Origin: Thiohalobacter thiocyanaticus
GTDB lineage: Bacteria; Pseudomonadota; Gammaproteobacteria; Thiohalobacterales; Thiohalobacteraceae
NCBI RefSeq assembly: GCF_002356355.1
Contig: NZ_AP018052.1
Span: 372,001-436,000 of the forward strand
DNA length: 64,000 nt
Reading direction: 5' to 3'
Both the position numbers and the translations under genes were made by a program. Positions 45,593 through 53,945 of the stretch are shown one piece after another. Position 1 is the first letter of the stretch, and each line of letters begins with the position of its first letter. The notes beneath the pieces are model-generated. The model did not search any database and was not told the DNA's origin. It saw only the letters and a program-made list of their open reading frames with translations.

Positions 45593-47416
45593 TTATTCCT
45601 CCGAACTGTAGAGCAGCCGGTACAGTGACTGTACCACCTGCTCGTGGCGCGTCTCGTTCAGTTCCACGTCCTCGGCCAGATACCGGGTGTAGCTCTTGGT
45701 CATTTCCGTCAACCGGGTGAAGCGCAGCAGCCGCAGTTGTTCGCCGTCGTTGAGCAGCAGCAGGCTCCCGGCGTGGAACAGGCCGGCGGGAACGATGTAG
45801 CTGTGTGCCGCGTCCTCCGCAGTGAGCACGATGCAGCGCTGGTACTGGGTGTGGGCCCCGTGACCCTCGATGCCCCGCACCGCCACGGCACGGGTGGTGC
45901 CGGGGATCAGGCGTGCACCGAGTTTCAGTGACAGGTCCGGATCGGTGCGCATCCAGCGGATCACTGCCAGGCACCAGCGGTCGGTATCCTTGCACTCCTG
46001 CACCGCCAGCAGCGAACCAACATTGATGTTGATATGTGCGTCGGCCGGGCAGGTGAAGCCGAAGCCGCTGTCGCTCTCGTCCAGGGTTGCCAGCTGCGCT
46101 GCGCTGGCTGAGATGCGCTGTTCCAGAGCGGTCTCGATCTCGGTCTTGCTGCGGTTGGAGGCGACGTTGGCGCGCTTCCACACGTCGTCGTCACGGGCGG
46201 TGTAGTCGAAGCCGTAGCTGCGCGGCTTGATCACCCCTTCCTCCAGCTTGCGGCGCATCTCGTTCTCGCGCCAGCTCTCCTGTTCCATGGGCACCAGCGA
46301 CAGGTCGCTGCCGCCCTGCATGCGGTCGCCATGCATGTGGATCTCGAACGCCTCCGGATCGAATTCGCTGCGGCCCGAAAGGTAGTAGTGCGCCGGGGTC
46401 AGCCCGGCTACCACCATTGCCTGGGTGCAGCGCTCGGCGCGCTGTTCGACGCGCGTTGGACGCCGGCTCCAGGCATTGCGCAGCCGGCGCAGCAGGTCGC
46501 GTTCCTGATGCTCGCGGTAGCTCAGTTCCTTACGTTGGGTCAGCGTCATGACCTGGTCGGCGGTGATGCGTTCCAGTTCGCGGATGTCCAGCAGGCGGGT
46601 CGCAGCGGGCTCACCCGGACGGGCGGCCACGCCGTGGCGCGGCGGGGCGTCGCTGTCGAGATCGATGAAGTAGCGCTCGGCGGTGAGCGATTCCAGCGGC
46701 TCGTCGTATTCCTCCGCGTGACGCAGACGCACCGCCCCGGCCCATTTGCGCAGCCGTGCATAGACTTCGTGGATCTCGTTCTGGAACAGATGAAAGGGAT
46801 TGCACAGGGCCGCGATCACGATCTGGGTATAGGCAATGCCCAGCGACCAGTCGGACATGTGCTCGACCCGCGCGGTGGCCAGATCATGGCCCTCGGCGAA
46901 GCGGTAGAGTTGATGGATCTCCCCCCACACGCCTTCCGGCGCATTGCGATAGATGGCGTAGGCGATCAGGACCCGACGGGAGAGTTGTTCGGTGGCCTGG
47001 AGCAGGCTTTCGTGCAGGATGGTCCGTGATTGCCCGTCGAGTTCATCCGGCGCCCGGGCCAGCTGCATGGCCAGCAGTTTGTAGCCGTTGGCCATTGCCT
47101 CCAGCAGCGCCTGGGCCTGATCGTAGAGCACAAGTTTTTCCCGCTTGAGGGGGAAGTTGACCTGTCCGCACTGGGTGCAGAAACGCTCGATCAGGTGTGC
47201 CGATTCGGCAGCGAAGGCGCTCATGAGGGCATGGCGGATGCCGGGTTCGATTACCGTCTGATTGATGCGTTTGAGCCTGGTGACCAGGGCGTCGGCGAAT
47301 TCAGCCTGGTTGAGCTTGGGCAGGCTGTCCAGCCAGCTCTGGATGGCCGTGACGGTATCGTCCGGACCGGGCTGGTGGATCAGAGGCGGGATACTGAGAT
47401 CGAGTCGAGTCATCAC
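45593..47416 (-). CDS. Large cytosolic protein with PilZ-like C-terminal domain
   Basis: A 607-residue protein without membrane segments. The N-terminal 350 residues are helical, with one CxxC pair (FCTQCGQVNF). A middle segment links to a C-terminal beta-rich region in which DESDSGFGF fits the DxSxxG motif of PilZ domains, followed by GSLLAVQE and LAVIRWMRTDPD, the strand pattern of PilZ barrels. The arginine-rich RxxxR part of the motif is not clear, so cyclic-di-GMP binding is uncertain. The last 100 residues form a further domain (FRTLTEMTKSYTRY-like helix). It is preceded by an MFS transporter gene on the same strand. The family name is not known to me. Confidence 0.75.
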   Translation of the reverse strand: MMTRLDLSIPPLIHQPGPDDTVTAIQSWLDSLPKLNQAEFADALVTRLKRINQTVIEPGIRHALMSAFAAESAHLIERFCTQCGQVNFPLKREKLVLYDQAQALLEAMANGYKLLAMQLARAPDELDGQSRTILHESLLQATEQLSRRVLIAYAIYRNAPEGVWGEIHQLYRFAEGHDLATARVEHMSDWSLGIAYTQIVIAALCNPFHLFQNEIHEVYARLRKWAGAVRLRHAEEYDEPLESLTAERYFIDLDSDAPPRHGVAARPGEPAATRLLDIRELERITADQVMTLTQRKELSYREHQERDLLRRLRNAWSRRPTRVEQRAERCTQAMVVAGLTPAHYYLSGRSEFDPEAFEIHMHGDRMQGGSDLSLVPMEQESWRENEMRRKLEEGVIKPRSYGFDYTARDDDVWKRANVASNRSKTEIETALEQRISASAAQLATLDESDSGFGFTCPADAHININVGSLLAVQECKDTDRWCLAVIRWMRTDPDLSLKLGARLIPGTTRAVAVRGIEGHGAHTQYQRCIVLTAEDAAHSYIVPAGLFHAGSLLLLNDGEQLRLLRFTRLTEMTKSYTRYLAEDVELNETRHEQVVQSLYRLLYSSEE

Positions 47417-47446
47417 GTCACCAGCAGGATAGCAGATTCTCCCGCT

Positions 47447-48718
47447 TCAGGCGGGTGGCGGGGCCGACGGGTTGTCGGCGGCCTCTCCATCCTCGGCCTC
47501 CACCCGGGGGTCGAGCTCCAGCACGGCCGGCGAGGTGCGGGCCATGGCGACGAATTCGCCCTGCTCTTCGGTCGGGATGACCGCACCCACACGGCGCCGG
47601 CGGGCCGAGTATAAGGCCAGCAGCATCAGCAGGATGGAGAAATACAGCATCAGTCCGTGGCTGCCCGACCATTCGATGGCCAGGCCGGCCAGGATCGGTC
47701 CGATGGCGGAGCCGATACCGCTCAGCAGCAGCAGGCTCTGGCTGGACTCGAGCATGTGATTGGAATCCAGGTGGTCGTTGGTGTGGGCGACTGACAGTGA
47801 GTAGACGGAAAAGGCGCAGCCGCCGAGGGCCACCGACAGGATCAGGGCATACTGGAGGTGGGTGACGGAGAGAAAGAAGACCGCCAGCGCGGCGACCGCG
47901 CCGAGCAGACTGACATTCTGCAGCACCAGCCGGCGGTCGTGATTGTCGGACAGGTGGCCGATGGGGAACTGCAGCAGGGCGCCGCCGAAGATCACCGCAC
48001 TCATGAACAGGGCGATGCCGAACTCGGTCAGACCCACGCCGGTGGCATAGATCGGTCCCAGACCCCAGAAGGCGCCGCTGACCAGGCCGGAGATGAGCGC
48101 GCCGATCACGCCCAGCGGCGAGGTACGGTAGAGCTGGCGCAGCCCCAGATGCGGCACGCTCACGGGCGTGGGCTGCAGCATGCGGGTCAGCGCGATCGGT
48201 ACCAAAGCCAGCGAGAAGAACAGGGCGCTCAGCACCAGGGGTTCGGTACCGTCGAAGCCATAGATCAGCAGCATGTACTGGCCCGAACCCAGGGCCAGCA
48301 GATTGATGGTCATGTAGACGGCGAACAGCCGGCCGCGGTTTTCGTTGGTGGCCAGGTTGTTGAGCCAGGACTCGATGGCGAGATACATGCCCAGCATGCT
48401 GATACCGGTGAGTACGCGCAGCAGCCACCAGGCCAGCGGGTCCACCCACAAGGCATGCAGAATGACCGAGGCGCAGCCGATGGCCGCGAAGGCGGAGAAG
48501 CTGCGGATGTGGCCGACATTGTGCTGGATGCGCGGGCAGACATAGGAGCCGACCACGTAGCCCAGGAAGAAGCCGGACATGATCAGTCCGGTGAGATCGT
48601 TGGACAGGAACTCGGCGCTGGCGCGCAATGCCACCACGGTGCCGAGCAGGCCGGAGCCGAGCAGTAGCAGGGCAACCGCGGTCAGCAGCGAGTAGATGGA
48701 ATAGAAGGTTCTCAGCAT
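47447..48718 (-). CDS. MFS transporter (YcaD-like)
   Basis: A major facilitator of 423 residues with twelve hydrophobic segments. Typical loop sequences are VVGSYVCPRIQHNVGH after the second helix, AIESWLNNLATNENRGR near residue 117, and FPIGHLSDNHDRR in the second half. The C-terminal 40 residues are a polar, acidic cytosolic tail. It resembles the YcaD/YfkF group, whose substrate is unknown. The gene lies 30 bases upstream of the PilZ-like gene on the same strand. Confidence 0.9.
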   Translation of the reverse strand: MLRTFYSIYSLLTAVALLLLGSGLLGTVVALRASAEFLSNDLTGLIMSGFFLGYVVGSYVCPRIQHNVGHIRSFSAFAAIGCASVILHALWVDPLAWWLLRVLTGISMLGMYLAIESWLNNLATNENRGRLFAVYMTINLLALGSGQYMLLIYGFDGTEPLVLSALFFSLALVPIALTRMLQPTPVSVPHLGLRQLYRTSPLGVIGALISGLVSGAFWGLGPIYATGVGLTEFGIALFMSAVIFGGALLQFPIGHLSDNHDRRLVLQNVSLLGAVAALAVFFLSVTHLQYALILSVALGGCAFSVYSLSVAHTNDHLDSNHMLESSQSLLLLSGIGSAIGPILAGLAIEWSGSHGLMLYFSILLMLLALYSARRRRVGAVIPTEEQGEFVAMARTSPAVLELDPRVEAEDGEAADNPSAPPPA

Positions 48719-48801
48719 GGCGGCCCGGCCAGTTGATAGCGCGTGAGCATAGCAATGGCGCCAGTAGTAGGGAAGCTGTCAGATCAGATCGACAGCCGGC
48801 G

Positions 48802-49113
48802 TCAGGGCTTGAGCGCTGGTTCCTGCACCAGAACCCAGGGTGCGATGACCACTGCCCACAGTTCCGGGTCGCGCGCGCGCCAGTCGCGGGCGGTGTCGGT
48901 GTCCAGGTGACGGACCCGGTCGTCGGCCAGCCAGGCCTCGACGGCGGTCCGGTCGTCGTTGGCGAAGGCGACCGCCACCGCCACCAGGTCCAGCTCGGCG
49001 GCGACATGGATGACCACGCCGCGGGCGAAGTGGCGCTCCAGTTCCGCCCAGCGGATGCGGGCGGTCTCCCGATTGAGGGATTCGACGGTGTGGCGGGGGG
49101 AATGCGGGTTCAT
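48802..49113 (-). CDS. DUF2288 family protein
   Basis: A small cytosolic protein of 103 residues. The sequence ETARIRWAELERHFARGVVI followed by AAELDLVAVAVAFANDD matches the DUF2288 family of proteobacteria, whose function is unknown. The start ATG is seven bases after the stop of the DksA-like gene; another in-frame ATG ten codons upstream lies inside that gene. No strong ribosome site favours either, so translational coupling is likely. Confidence 0.8.
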   Translation of the reverse strand: MNPHSPRHTVESLNRETARIRWAELERHFARGVVIHVAAELDLVAVAVAFANDDRTAVEAWLADDRVRHLDTDTARDWRARDPELWAVVIAPWVLVQEPALKP

Positions 49114-49120
49114 CGGAGGA

Positions 49121-49471
49121 TCACTGTTCACGCCGTTCGGCACAGGCCAGGCACAGGGCGTTGGCCGGGTCGGCGTTCAGGCGGCCGGCGCCGATCGGTC
49201 CATCGCAGTCTAGGCAATAGCCGTACTCGCCTGACTCGATGCGTGCGAGTGCGGCCTGGATGCGCCGGTATTCGTCCTGTGCCCGCGCATCGCCGGCACG
49301 GGCCATGGCCTGGGCCTGCATGGCGTCCATGCGCGACAACCTGCCGGTGCGGGTCTGGTCCAGTTCCACCGTCGCGCCGGCCTCGCGCCGGATAGCGGCC
49401 ATCGTCTCCAGTTCGTGGGCGCGCATCAGCAGCCGCTGCCGCAGGGCGTCGATGTCGATGTCTTCGCGCAT
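49121..49471 (-). CDS. DksA/TraR-family zinc-finger protein
   Basis: A 116-residue regulator-like protein. A coiled-coil N-terminal half (LRQRLLMRAHELETM) with acidic tip residues is followed by the four-cysteine zinc finger YCLDCDGPIG ... LCLACAERRE. Family members insert into the RNA polymerase secondary channel and modulate transcription with or without ppGpp. It is shorter than DksA (about 150 residues), so it belongs to the short TraR/YbiI-like group. Confidence 0.9.
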   Translation of the reverse strand: MREDIDIDALRQRLLMRAHELETMAAIRREAGATVELDQTRTGRLSRMDAMQAQAMARAGDARAQDEYRRIQAALARIESGEYGYCLDCDGPIGAGRLNADPANALCLACAERREQ

Positions 49472-49523
49472 GGGAGAAATGATAACGCAGCTTGCAGCGG
49501 CTCGATACGGGTCCCGCGGAGCC

Positions 49524-50486
49524 TCAGCCCGGGTCGGAGTGGAGTTCGCTGCGGTTGCGGCCGCCTTCCTTGGCCCGGTACAGCGCCTGGTCGGCCTGCT
49601 CCAGCCACTGCTGGGGTGTGCTGAGTTCAGGGCCGAGTTCGGCCACCCCCAGGCTGATGGTGTGGTCGATCACCTTGTCTTCGTATTTTACCGTCAGCGC
49701 TTCGATCTTCCGGCGCAGGCGCTCGGCCACATAGCGGGCGCAGGCGGCATCGGTGTCGGTGAGGATGATGGCGAATTCCTCGCCGCCGTAGCGCCCGGCG
49801 ATGTCCGTGGTGCGGATGGTCTCGCGCAGGGTGGCGGCGGTCACGCGGATGACCTCGTCGCCGGCCTGGTGGCCGTGGGTGTCGTTGACCGCCTTGAAAT
49901 GGTCGATGTCGAACATGATCAGGGAACAGGGCGTTTTACTGCGCTGGAAGCGGGCGAACTCCTGATGCAGGCATTCCTCCCAGTAGCCGCGGTTGTTCAG
50001 TCCGGTGAGCCGGTCGGTGCGTGAGAGTTGTGCCAGCTGCGCATTGGCCTGTTCCAGTTCCCGCTTGCCCAGGGCGGTGTCGGTGACATCGTAGATGATG
50101 ATGCCCACGTGGCGGATGCGGCCGTCGGCCGAGCCTACCGGTATCAGGGTGACGTTCTGGTACATGTGCTCGGCCGGTGAGCTGATGGGCCGGTAGGTAC
50201 GGAATTTCAGCAGATAGGGGCGTTGTTCCCAGGTGGTGAAGGCGCGGGTGTTGAGCTCGAACACCATGTCCAGTTTGCGTTTGAACCAGGCCTCGGGGAT
50301 CTCGCCGAACAGGTTGAACAGGTTGTTGCCCATCACGTGCGCCGGGGTCAGGCCGCTGTGGTTCTCCATGAAGCTGTTCCACATCTGCACGCGGTAATCG
50401 CGATCGAGAACCACCAGGCCGACGTCGATGGTCTGCAGCATGTCCATCAGCCAGTGGATTTCCTTGATGTCGATCTTGTTTTCCAT
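49524..50486 (-). CDS. PAS-GGDEF diguanylate cyclase
   Basis: A 320-residue cytosolic cyclase. The PAS domain (residues 12-145) includes VVLDRDYRVQMWNSFMENHSG. The GGDEF domain follows from about 155 with LSRTDRLTGLNNRGYWEE, FDIDHFKAVNDTHGH and the active loop RYGGEEF. The I-site RTTD sits five residues before the loop, so product inhibition is expected. It starts two bases after the stop of the receiver-CheC gene, so the two are translated from one message and probably act in one pathway. Confidence 0.94.
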   Translation of the reverse strand: MENKIDIKEIHWLMDMLQTIDVGLVVLDRDYRVQMWNSFMENHSGLTPAHVMGNNLFNLFGEIPEAWFKRKLDMVFELNTRAFTTWEQRPYLLKFRTYRPISSPAEHMYQNVTLIPVGSADGRIRHVGIIIYDVTDTALGKRELEQANAQLAQLSRTDRLTGLNNRGYWEECLHQEFARFQRSKTPCSLIMFDIDHFKAVNDTHGHQAGDEVIRVTAATLRETIRTTDIAGRYGGEEFAIILTDTDAACARYVAERLRRKIEALTVKYEDKVIDHTISLGVAELGPELSTPQQWLEQADQALYRAKEGGRNRSELHSDPG

Positions 50487-50488
50487 GC

Positions 50489-51484
50489 TCAGGTGTACTT
50501 CAGGTAGTCGATGCGCTCATTGAGCAGCTGCAGCGAATCTCCGCTGATGAACAGGGTCAGGTCGCAGTGGATGTCGCGGTCCTCGATGGCGTAGTCCAAC
50601 TCTATGACCAGGATCTGCTCGTTGCAGTCCGCGCGGGGATGCAGCAGTTCCTGCCAGGAGGTGTGGCGTCCGAGGACGGTGGGATGACTCTGGCTGAAAT
50701 CGATGTCCAACTGCTCGGCAATGCCGTTCAGGCAGGCACCGATCAGGATGCCGGCGGTATCCATGATCAGCTCGACCTCGGCGGCCGCGTCCAGTTCGCC
50801 CTCGTAGTGCATGAGTTCGGCCAGATGGCTGAAGCTGGACTCGGTGAAGCTGAGCAACGCCTCACCGCCGATGCCGGCGCCGATGAAGCCCTGGCTGACC
50901 ACGAAAATGGCCTCGCTGTGGGGGGCGTGTTCGAGGGCCTGCTGCAGGGCGCTGCGCTCGGTCAGTCTGAGCCGGGGGACCGGCAGCTTCACGAACACCC
51001 CCAGGTTGCGGGCAAGCAGGTCGGCGGCCCGGCCCATGGCGATGTTGACGATCTCCTGGTGCACGTCCAGCGCCCCGATTTCGATGTCCACCTCGCGCGG
51101 CGCATCAGCGCTGCCATCGAAACGGATACCGAACTTGTTCAGGATGGTCTCGACCTTGGGGGCGTCGATGGGCTTCCTGATGTAGTCCATCGCGCCCAGT
51201 CCCAGCACCCGCTCGCGTGCCTCGGGCTGGATATCGCCGGAGACCACGATCACCATGGCCGGCAGATCGCGGCGACGGATCTCGGCCAGGGTCTCGTAGC
51301 CGTCGAGCACCGGCATGTTGAGATCGAGGAACAGCACGTCGCCCCTGCCGGCGGCAATGGCTTGCAACGCCTCCTCGCCGTTGGCGGCGAAGCTGATCTC
51401 CACATCCCAGCCTGCCGGCAGGGCGCGCGCCATCTGCTTGCGGGCGAAGCTGGAGTCATCGCAGATCAGGACGGGCGTGGGCAT
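50489..51484 (-). CDS. Response regulator with CheC/CheX-like domain
   Basis: A 331-residue protein. The receiver domain has VLICDDSSFARKQM, the phosphoacceptor aspartate in VLFLDLNMPVLDG and the lysine in YIRKPID. The C-terminal 200 residues resemble CheC phosphatases: DVHQEIVNIAMGRAADLL contains the Glu and Asn of the CheC active-site pattern, with a proline about 21 residues later. The second repeat (ELIMDTAGILIGACLNG) lacks the Asn, so only one active site is expected. It may dephosphorylate a partner regulator. It is coupled to the downstream cyclase gene. Confidence 0.88.
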   Translation of the reverse strand: MPTPVLICDDSSFARKQMARALPAGWDVEISFAANGEEALQAIAAGRGDVLFLDLNMPVLDGYETLAEIRRRDLPAMVIVVSGDIQPEARERVLGLGAMDYIRKPIDAPKVETILNKFGIRFDGSADAPREVDIEIGALDVHQEIVNIAMGRAADLLARNLGVFVKLPVPRLRLTERSALQQALEHAPHSEAIFVVSQGFIGAGIGGEALLSFTESSFSHLAELMHYEGELDAAAEVELIMDTAGILIGACLNGIAEQLDIDFSQSHPTVLGRHTSWQELLHPRADCNEQILVIELDYAIEDRDIHCDLTLFISGDSLQLLNERIDYLKYT

Positions 51485-51585
51485 CGGGGCATTAAGGTCT
51501 TGCCGGTAACGGCACAGTGCTTGTTATTGGTGGAATGCTGCCATTATCTGCCCGTAGCGGCGGCTTGGCCATAGCTGCGGCCGCA

Positions 51586-52497
51586 TCAGTCGTCGCCAGT
51601 GCTATGCATGTCAAATAATCGGCGGGCGTTGTCCAGCCGCAGCTTCTGCCCCAGTGCGGGATCCAGTCGGCCGATCCAGCCGCGATGAAAGTCGATGAAG
51701 CGGCCGTATTCCTCCCAGCCGGTGTCGTCCCGGTCCCAGCCGTCCAGCTGCTCGACCGGCCAGACCGGGTCCGAGCCGACCATGAAGCGGTCGGGATAGC
51801 GGCGGATCAGGGCCTCCCATTCCGGCAGCAGGGCGCCGTCGGCGGCGGTGATGGGATGGCGTACATAGCGCCAGGGGTCGCGGGCCGAGAGTTCCGCCCA
51901 GACATTGGGGCAGGCGGCGAGCACGGCGTCGACCGCTGCGGGTTCGAGGATGGCACCGGCGTGCGCCCACAGGATGCGGGTCTGCGGATGGGCCTGGCAC
52001 AGCCCCAGCAGGTAGTCGTTGCGGCTGAACTCGGTGTGCAGCATCACCGGCACCTCGAACTCGGCACCCAGTTCCAGCAGGGTGCGGATGACCGGGGTGT
52101 CCCAATCGGGGGTGAAGCCGCCGATCAGGTGCAGCTCTCCGATGCCGTGGTAGCGGCCGCCGGCCAGGGCCTCGCGGGCCCGCTGCGGCACCTCCTTGTC
52201 GAAGGCCCAGCGCGACCACTCGCCGCTGTCGCGATAGGGACTCCAGATGGGAATGATGCGCTGCGGGGCGAGTTGCGCCAGTTCCAGTGCCAGCGCCGGC
52301 GGGGTGCCGATCACCACCGCCAGTTCGATATGGTGCTTGGCAAGGATGTCCGCGGCCGTTCGGGCCGGAGTGGTGTCCTTCTGATTCCACTTGTAGTGGA
52401 TGTGTATGTCCGCCATCGGCCGGGGTTCGGCGGCCAGGCTGTGGCCACCCGGCAACAGCAGTGCCGCAAGCAGGGCAAGGGAGCGGAAGGGTGTCAT
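51586..52497 (-). CDS. Exported metal-dependent hydrolase (amidohydrolase superfamily)
   Basis: A 303-residue protein with a signal peptide (MTPFRSLALLAALLLPGGHS, cleavage probably after LAA). It is a TIM-barrel hydrolase: DIHIHYKW gives the first metal-binding HxH, MLHTEFSR and ILWAHAGAIL give the later histidines, and MVGSDPVWP gives the catalytic aspartate. This is the pattern of the amidohydrolase_2 group. The location would be periplasmic, which is unusual for the group. The substrate is unknown. The start is the ATG before the signal peptide. Confidence 0.85.
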   Translation of the reverse strand: MTPFRSLALLAALLLPGGHSLAAEPRPMADIHIHYKWNQKDTTPARTAADILAKHHIELAVVIGTPPALALELAQLAPQRIIPIWSPYRDSGEWSRWAFDKEVPQRAREALAGGRYHGIGELHLIGGFTPDWDTPVIRTLLELGAEFEVPVMLHTEFSRNDYLLGLCQAHPQTRILWAHAGAILEPAAVDAVLAACPNVWAELSARDPWRYVRHPITAADGALLPEWEALIRRYPDRFMVGSDPVWPVEQLDGWDRDDTGWEEYGRFIDFHRGWIGRLDPALGQKLRLDNARRLFDMHSTGDD

Positions 52498-52590
52498 GGA
52501 ACGGCCTCCGTTATCGAAGCTTGCTGCAGGAGTGCTGCAGCGGCGCTTCGCTGCCTTGGCCTGTGTGAGCACACAACGGCTGAGTGTCAT

Positions 52591-52884
52591 CTAACTTACG
52601 TTCTCATTAGTAAGCTGGTTGTGCGCGGAGGTCAGCAGCTGCAGCTTGGCATGGCGCGGCAGCCGCTTGATGGCGGCTTCGCGGCGGCTGGCCGAGGCGC
52701 GACTGTGCCCGGCCTCGAGATAGACGACGGCTTCGGGGGTGCGACCGCGGAAGTAGCGCGCCCCGCGCCTGTCAGCGTGCTGACGGAAGCGGCGCTCCAC
52801 GTCCGTGGTGATCCCGGTGTACAGGCTGCCGCCCGCGCAGCGAATGATGTAGACCTGCCAGGATGTGTCCGTGAGCGCCATCAT
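52591..52884 (-). CDS. GIY-YIG nuclease-domain protein
   Basis: A 97-residue protein of the YhbQ-like GIY-YIG group. The motif appears as VYIIRCAGGSLYTGITTD, with the conserved arginine in DVERRFRQH and the metal-binding glutamate region in AVVYLEAGHSRASAS. Small members are proposed DNA repair nucleases, but most remain untested. A second in-frame start lies one codon downstream. Confidence 0.9.
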   Translation of the reverse strand: MMALTDTSWQVYIIRCAGGSLYTGITTDVERRFRQHADRRGARYFRGRTPEAVVYLEAGHSRASASRREAAIKRLPRHAKLQLLTSAHNQLTNENVS

Positions 52885-53120
52885 TCCGACATACTACTTC
52901 CATGGCAGCCTGAAACCAACCGGCGGCAGGTTGCGAAAATATCACATTCCGGCTTGATCTGGCGCAAGGCCTGCAGATTGACAGCAGGGCGGCAGGAACT
53001 AGTTTTGATAATGGAGAGATGGCTTTTTTCATGCAGTCTGAACATGGCCTGTCGTTGTGCCGATGCCGGGGAACGTGCCGGCACTGGATGATGACGGGTC
53101 AGGCACAAGGAGATGCAGGC

Positions 53121-53789
53121 ATGTTTGATACAACCCAGTGTAGTCGTCTTTCAAGGTCCTGGATCGGCGTCGTGCTGAGTGCGGGACTGGTCCTGCTGGC
53201 CGTCCCCGTGGCGCAGGCCGAGCCCGTCGGTTATGTCTCGGAAAGCGCCGGCGGTATCGTCCGCAGCGACTATGGCGAATGCGTGCATACCTCGGGCTGG
53301 TCGGAAAGCCTGGCGATCATGGAGTGCGAGCCCGGGCTGGCCGCAGCAGAGCAGCCGGCGGAAACCGAGGTGGCGGCAATGGAGCCCGCACCGGAACCGG
53401 TGCTGCGGCGCATCAATCTGAGCTCGGATACCTACTTCGAGTTCGACCGGGCGGTCCTGACCCGTGAGGGGATGGACAAGCTCAATGAAATTGCCCGGAC
53501 GCTCAAGCAGGCCCGCGACCCCAGTATCCATATCGTGGGGCATGCCGACCGTATCGGCGCCGAGGACTATAACCTCAAGCTCTCGCGCGACCGCGCCCAC
53601 GCGGTTGAGCAGTACCTGGTGCAGCAGGGGGTGCCCGCTCAGGCCCTGCAGGTCAGCGCCATGGGCGAGTCCAGCCCGGTGAAGGAGTGCGCGGGCATGC
53701 GCGGGCAGGCGCTGATCGACTGCCTGGGGCCGAACCGGCGCACCGAGATCGAGTTCTCCGCCTTTGAGGTCGTCGAGCCGGAGCGTTAG
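53121..53789 (+). CDS. OmpA-family outer-membrane/peptidoglycan-associated protein
   Basis: A 222-residue exported protein. The N-terminus (MFDTTQCSRLSRSWIGVVLS...) includes a signal peptide ending VAQA. A short domain with two cysteines follows (GECVHTS and IMECEPG), then a proline/glutamate linker, and the OmpA C-terminal domain. That domain shows FEFDRAVLTREGMDKLN, HADRIGAEDYNLKLSRDRA and the final NRRTEIEF, with the conserved peptidoglycan-binding Asp and Arg. There is no beta-barrel. AAGGAG lies eight bases before the ATG chosen. An intrinsic terminator follows. Confidence 0.9.
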   Translation: MFDTTQCSRLSRSWIGVVLSAGLVLLAVPVAQAEPVGYVSESAGGIVRSDYGECVHTSGWSESLAIMECEPGLAAAEQPAETEVAAMEPAPEPVLRRINLSSDTYFEFDRAVLTREGMDKLNEIARTLKQARDPSIHIVGHADRIGAEDYNLKLSRDRAHAVEQYLVQQGVPAQALQVSAMGESSPVKECAGMRGQALIDCLGPNRRTEIEFSAFEVVEPER

Positions 53790-53830
53790 GCCGGCTGTCA
53801 TCCGCGCCATCGGGCGCGGGTTACGCATGA

Positions 53831-53863
53831 CGCCGCCCGTTCACGAAACGGGCGGCGTTTTTT
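53831..53863 (+). terminator. Intrinsic terminator after OmpA-family gene
   Basis: A perfect 11-bp stem (CGCCGCCCGTT, 53831-53841, with AACGGGCGGCG, 53847-53857) and a 5-base loop, followed by six T. It is the strongest terminator in the window. Confidence 0.9.
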
Positions 53864-53945
53864 GTTCCGGCGCCGCCTCGGCGCTTTCTTCCGACCCCGG
53901 CTTGAATTAATGTGTCGGCAAACCGGGCGGAAAAGGAATAACAAC

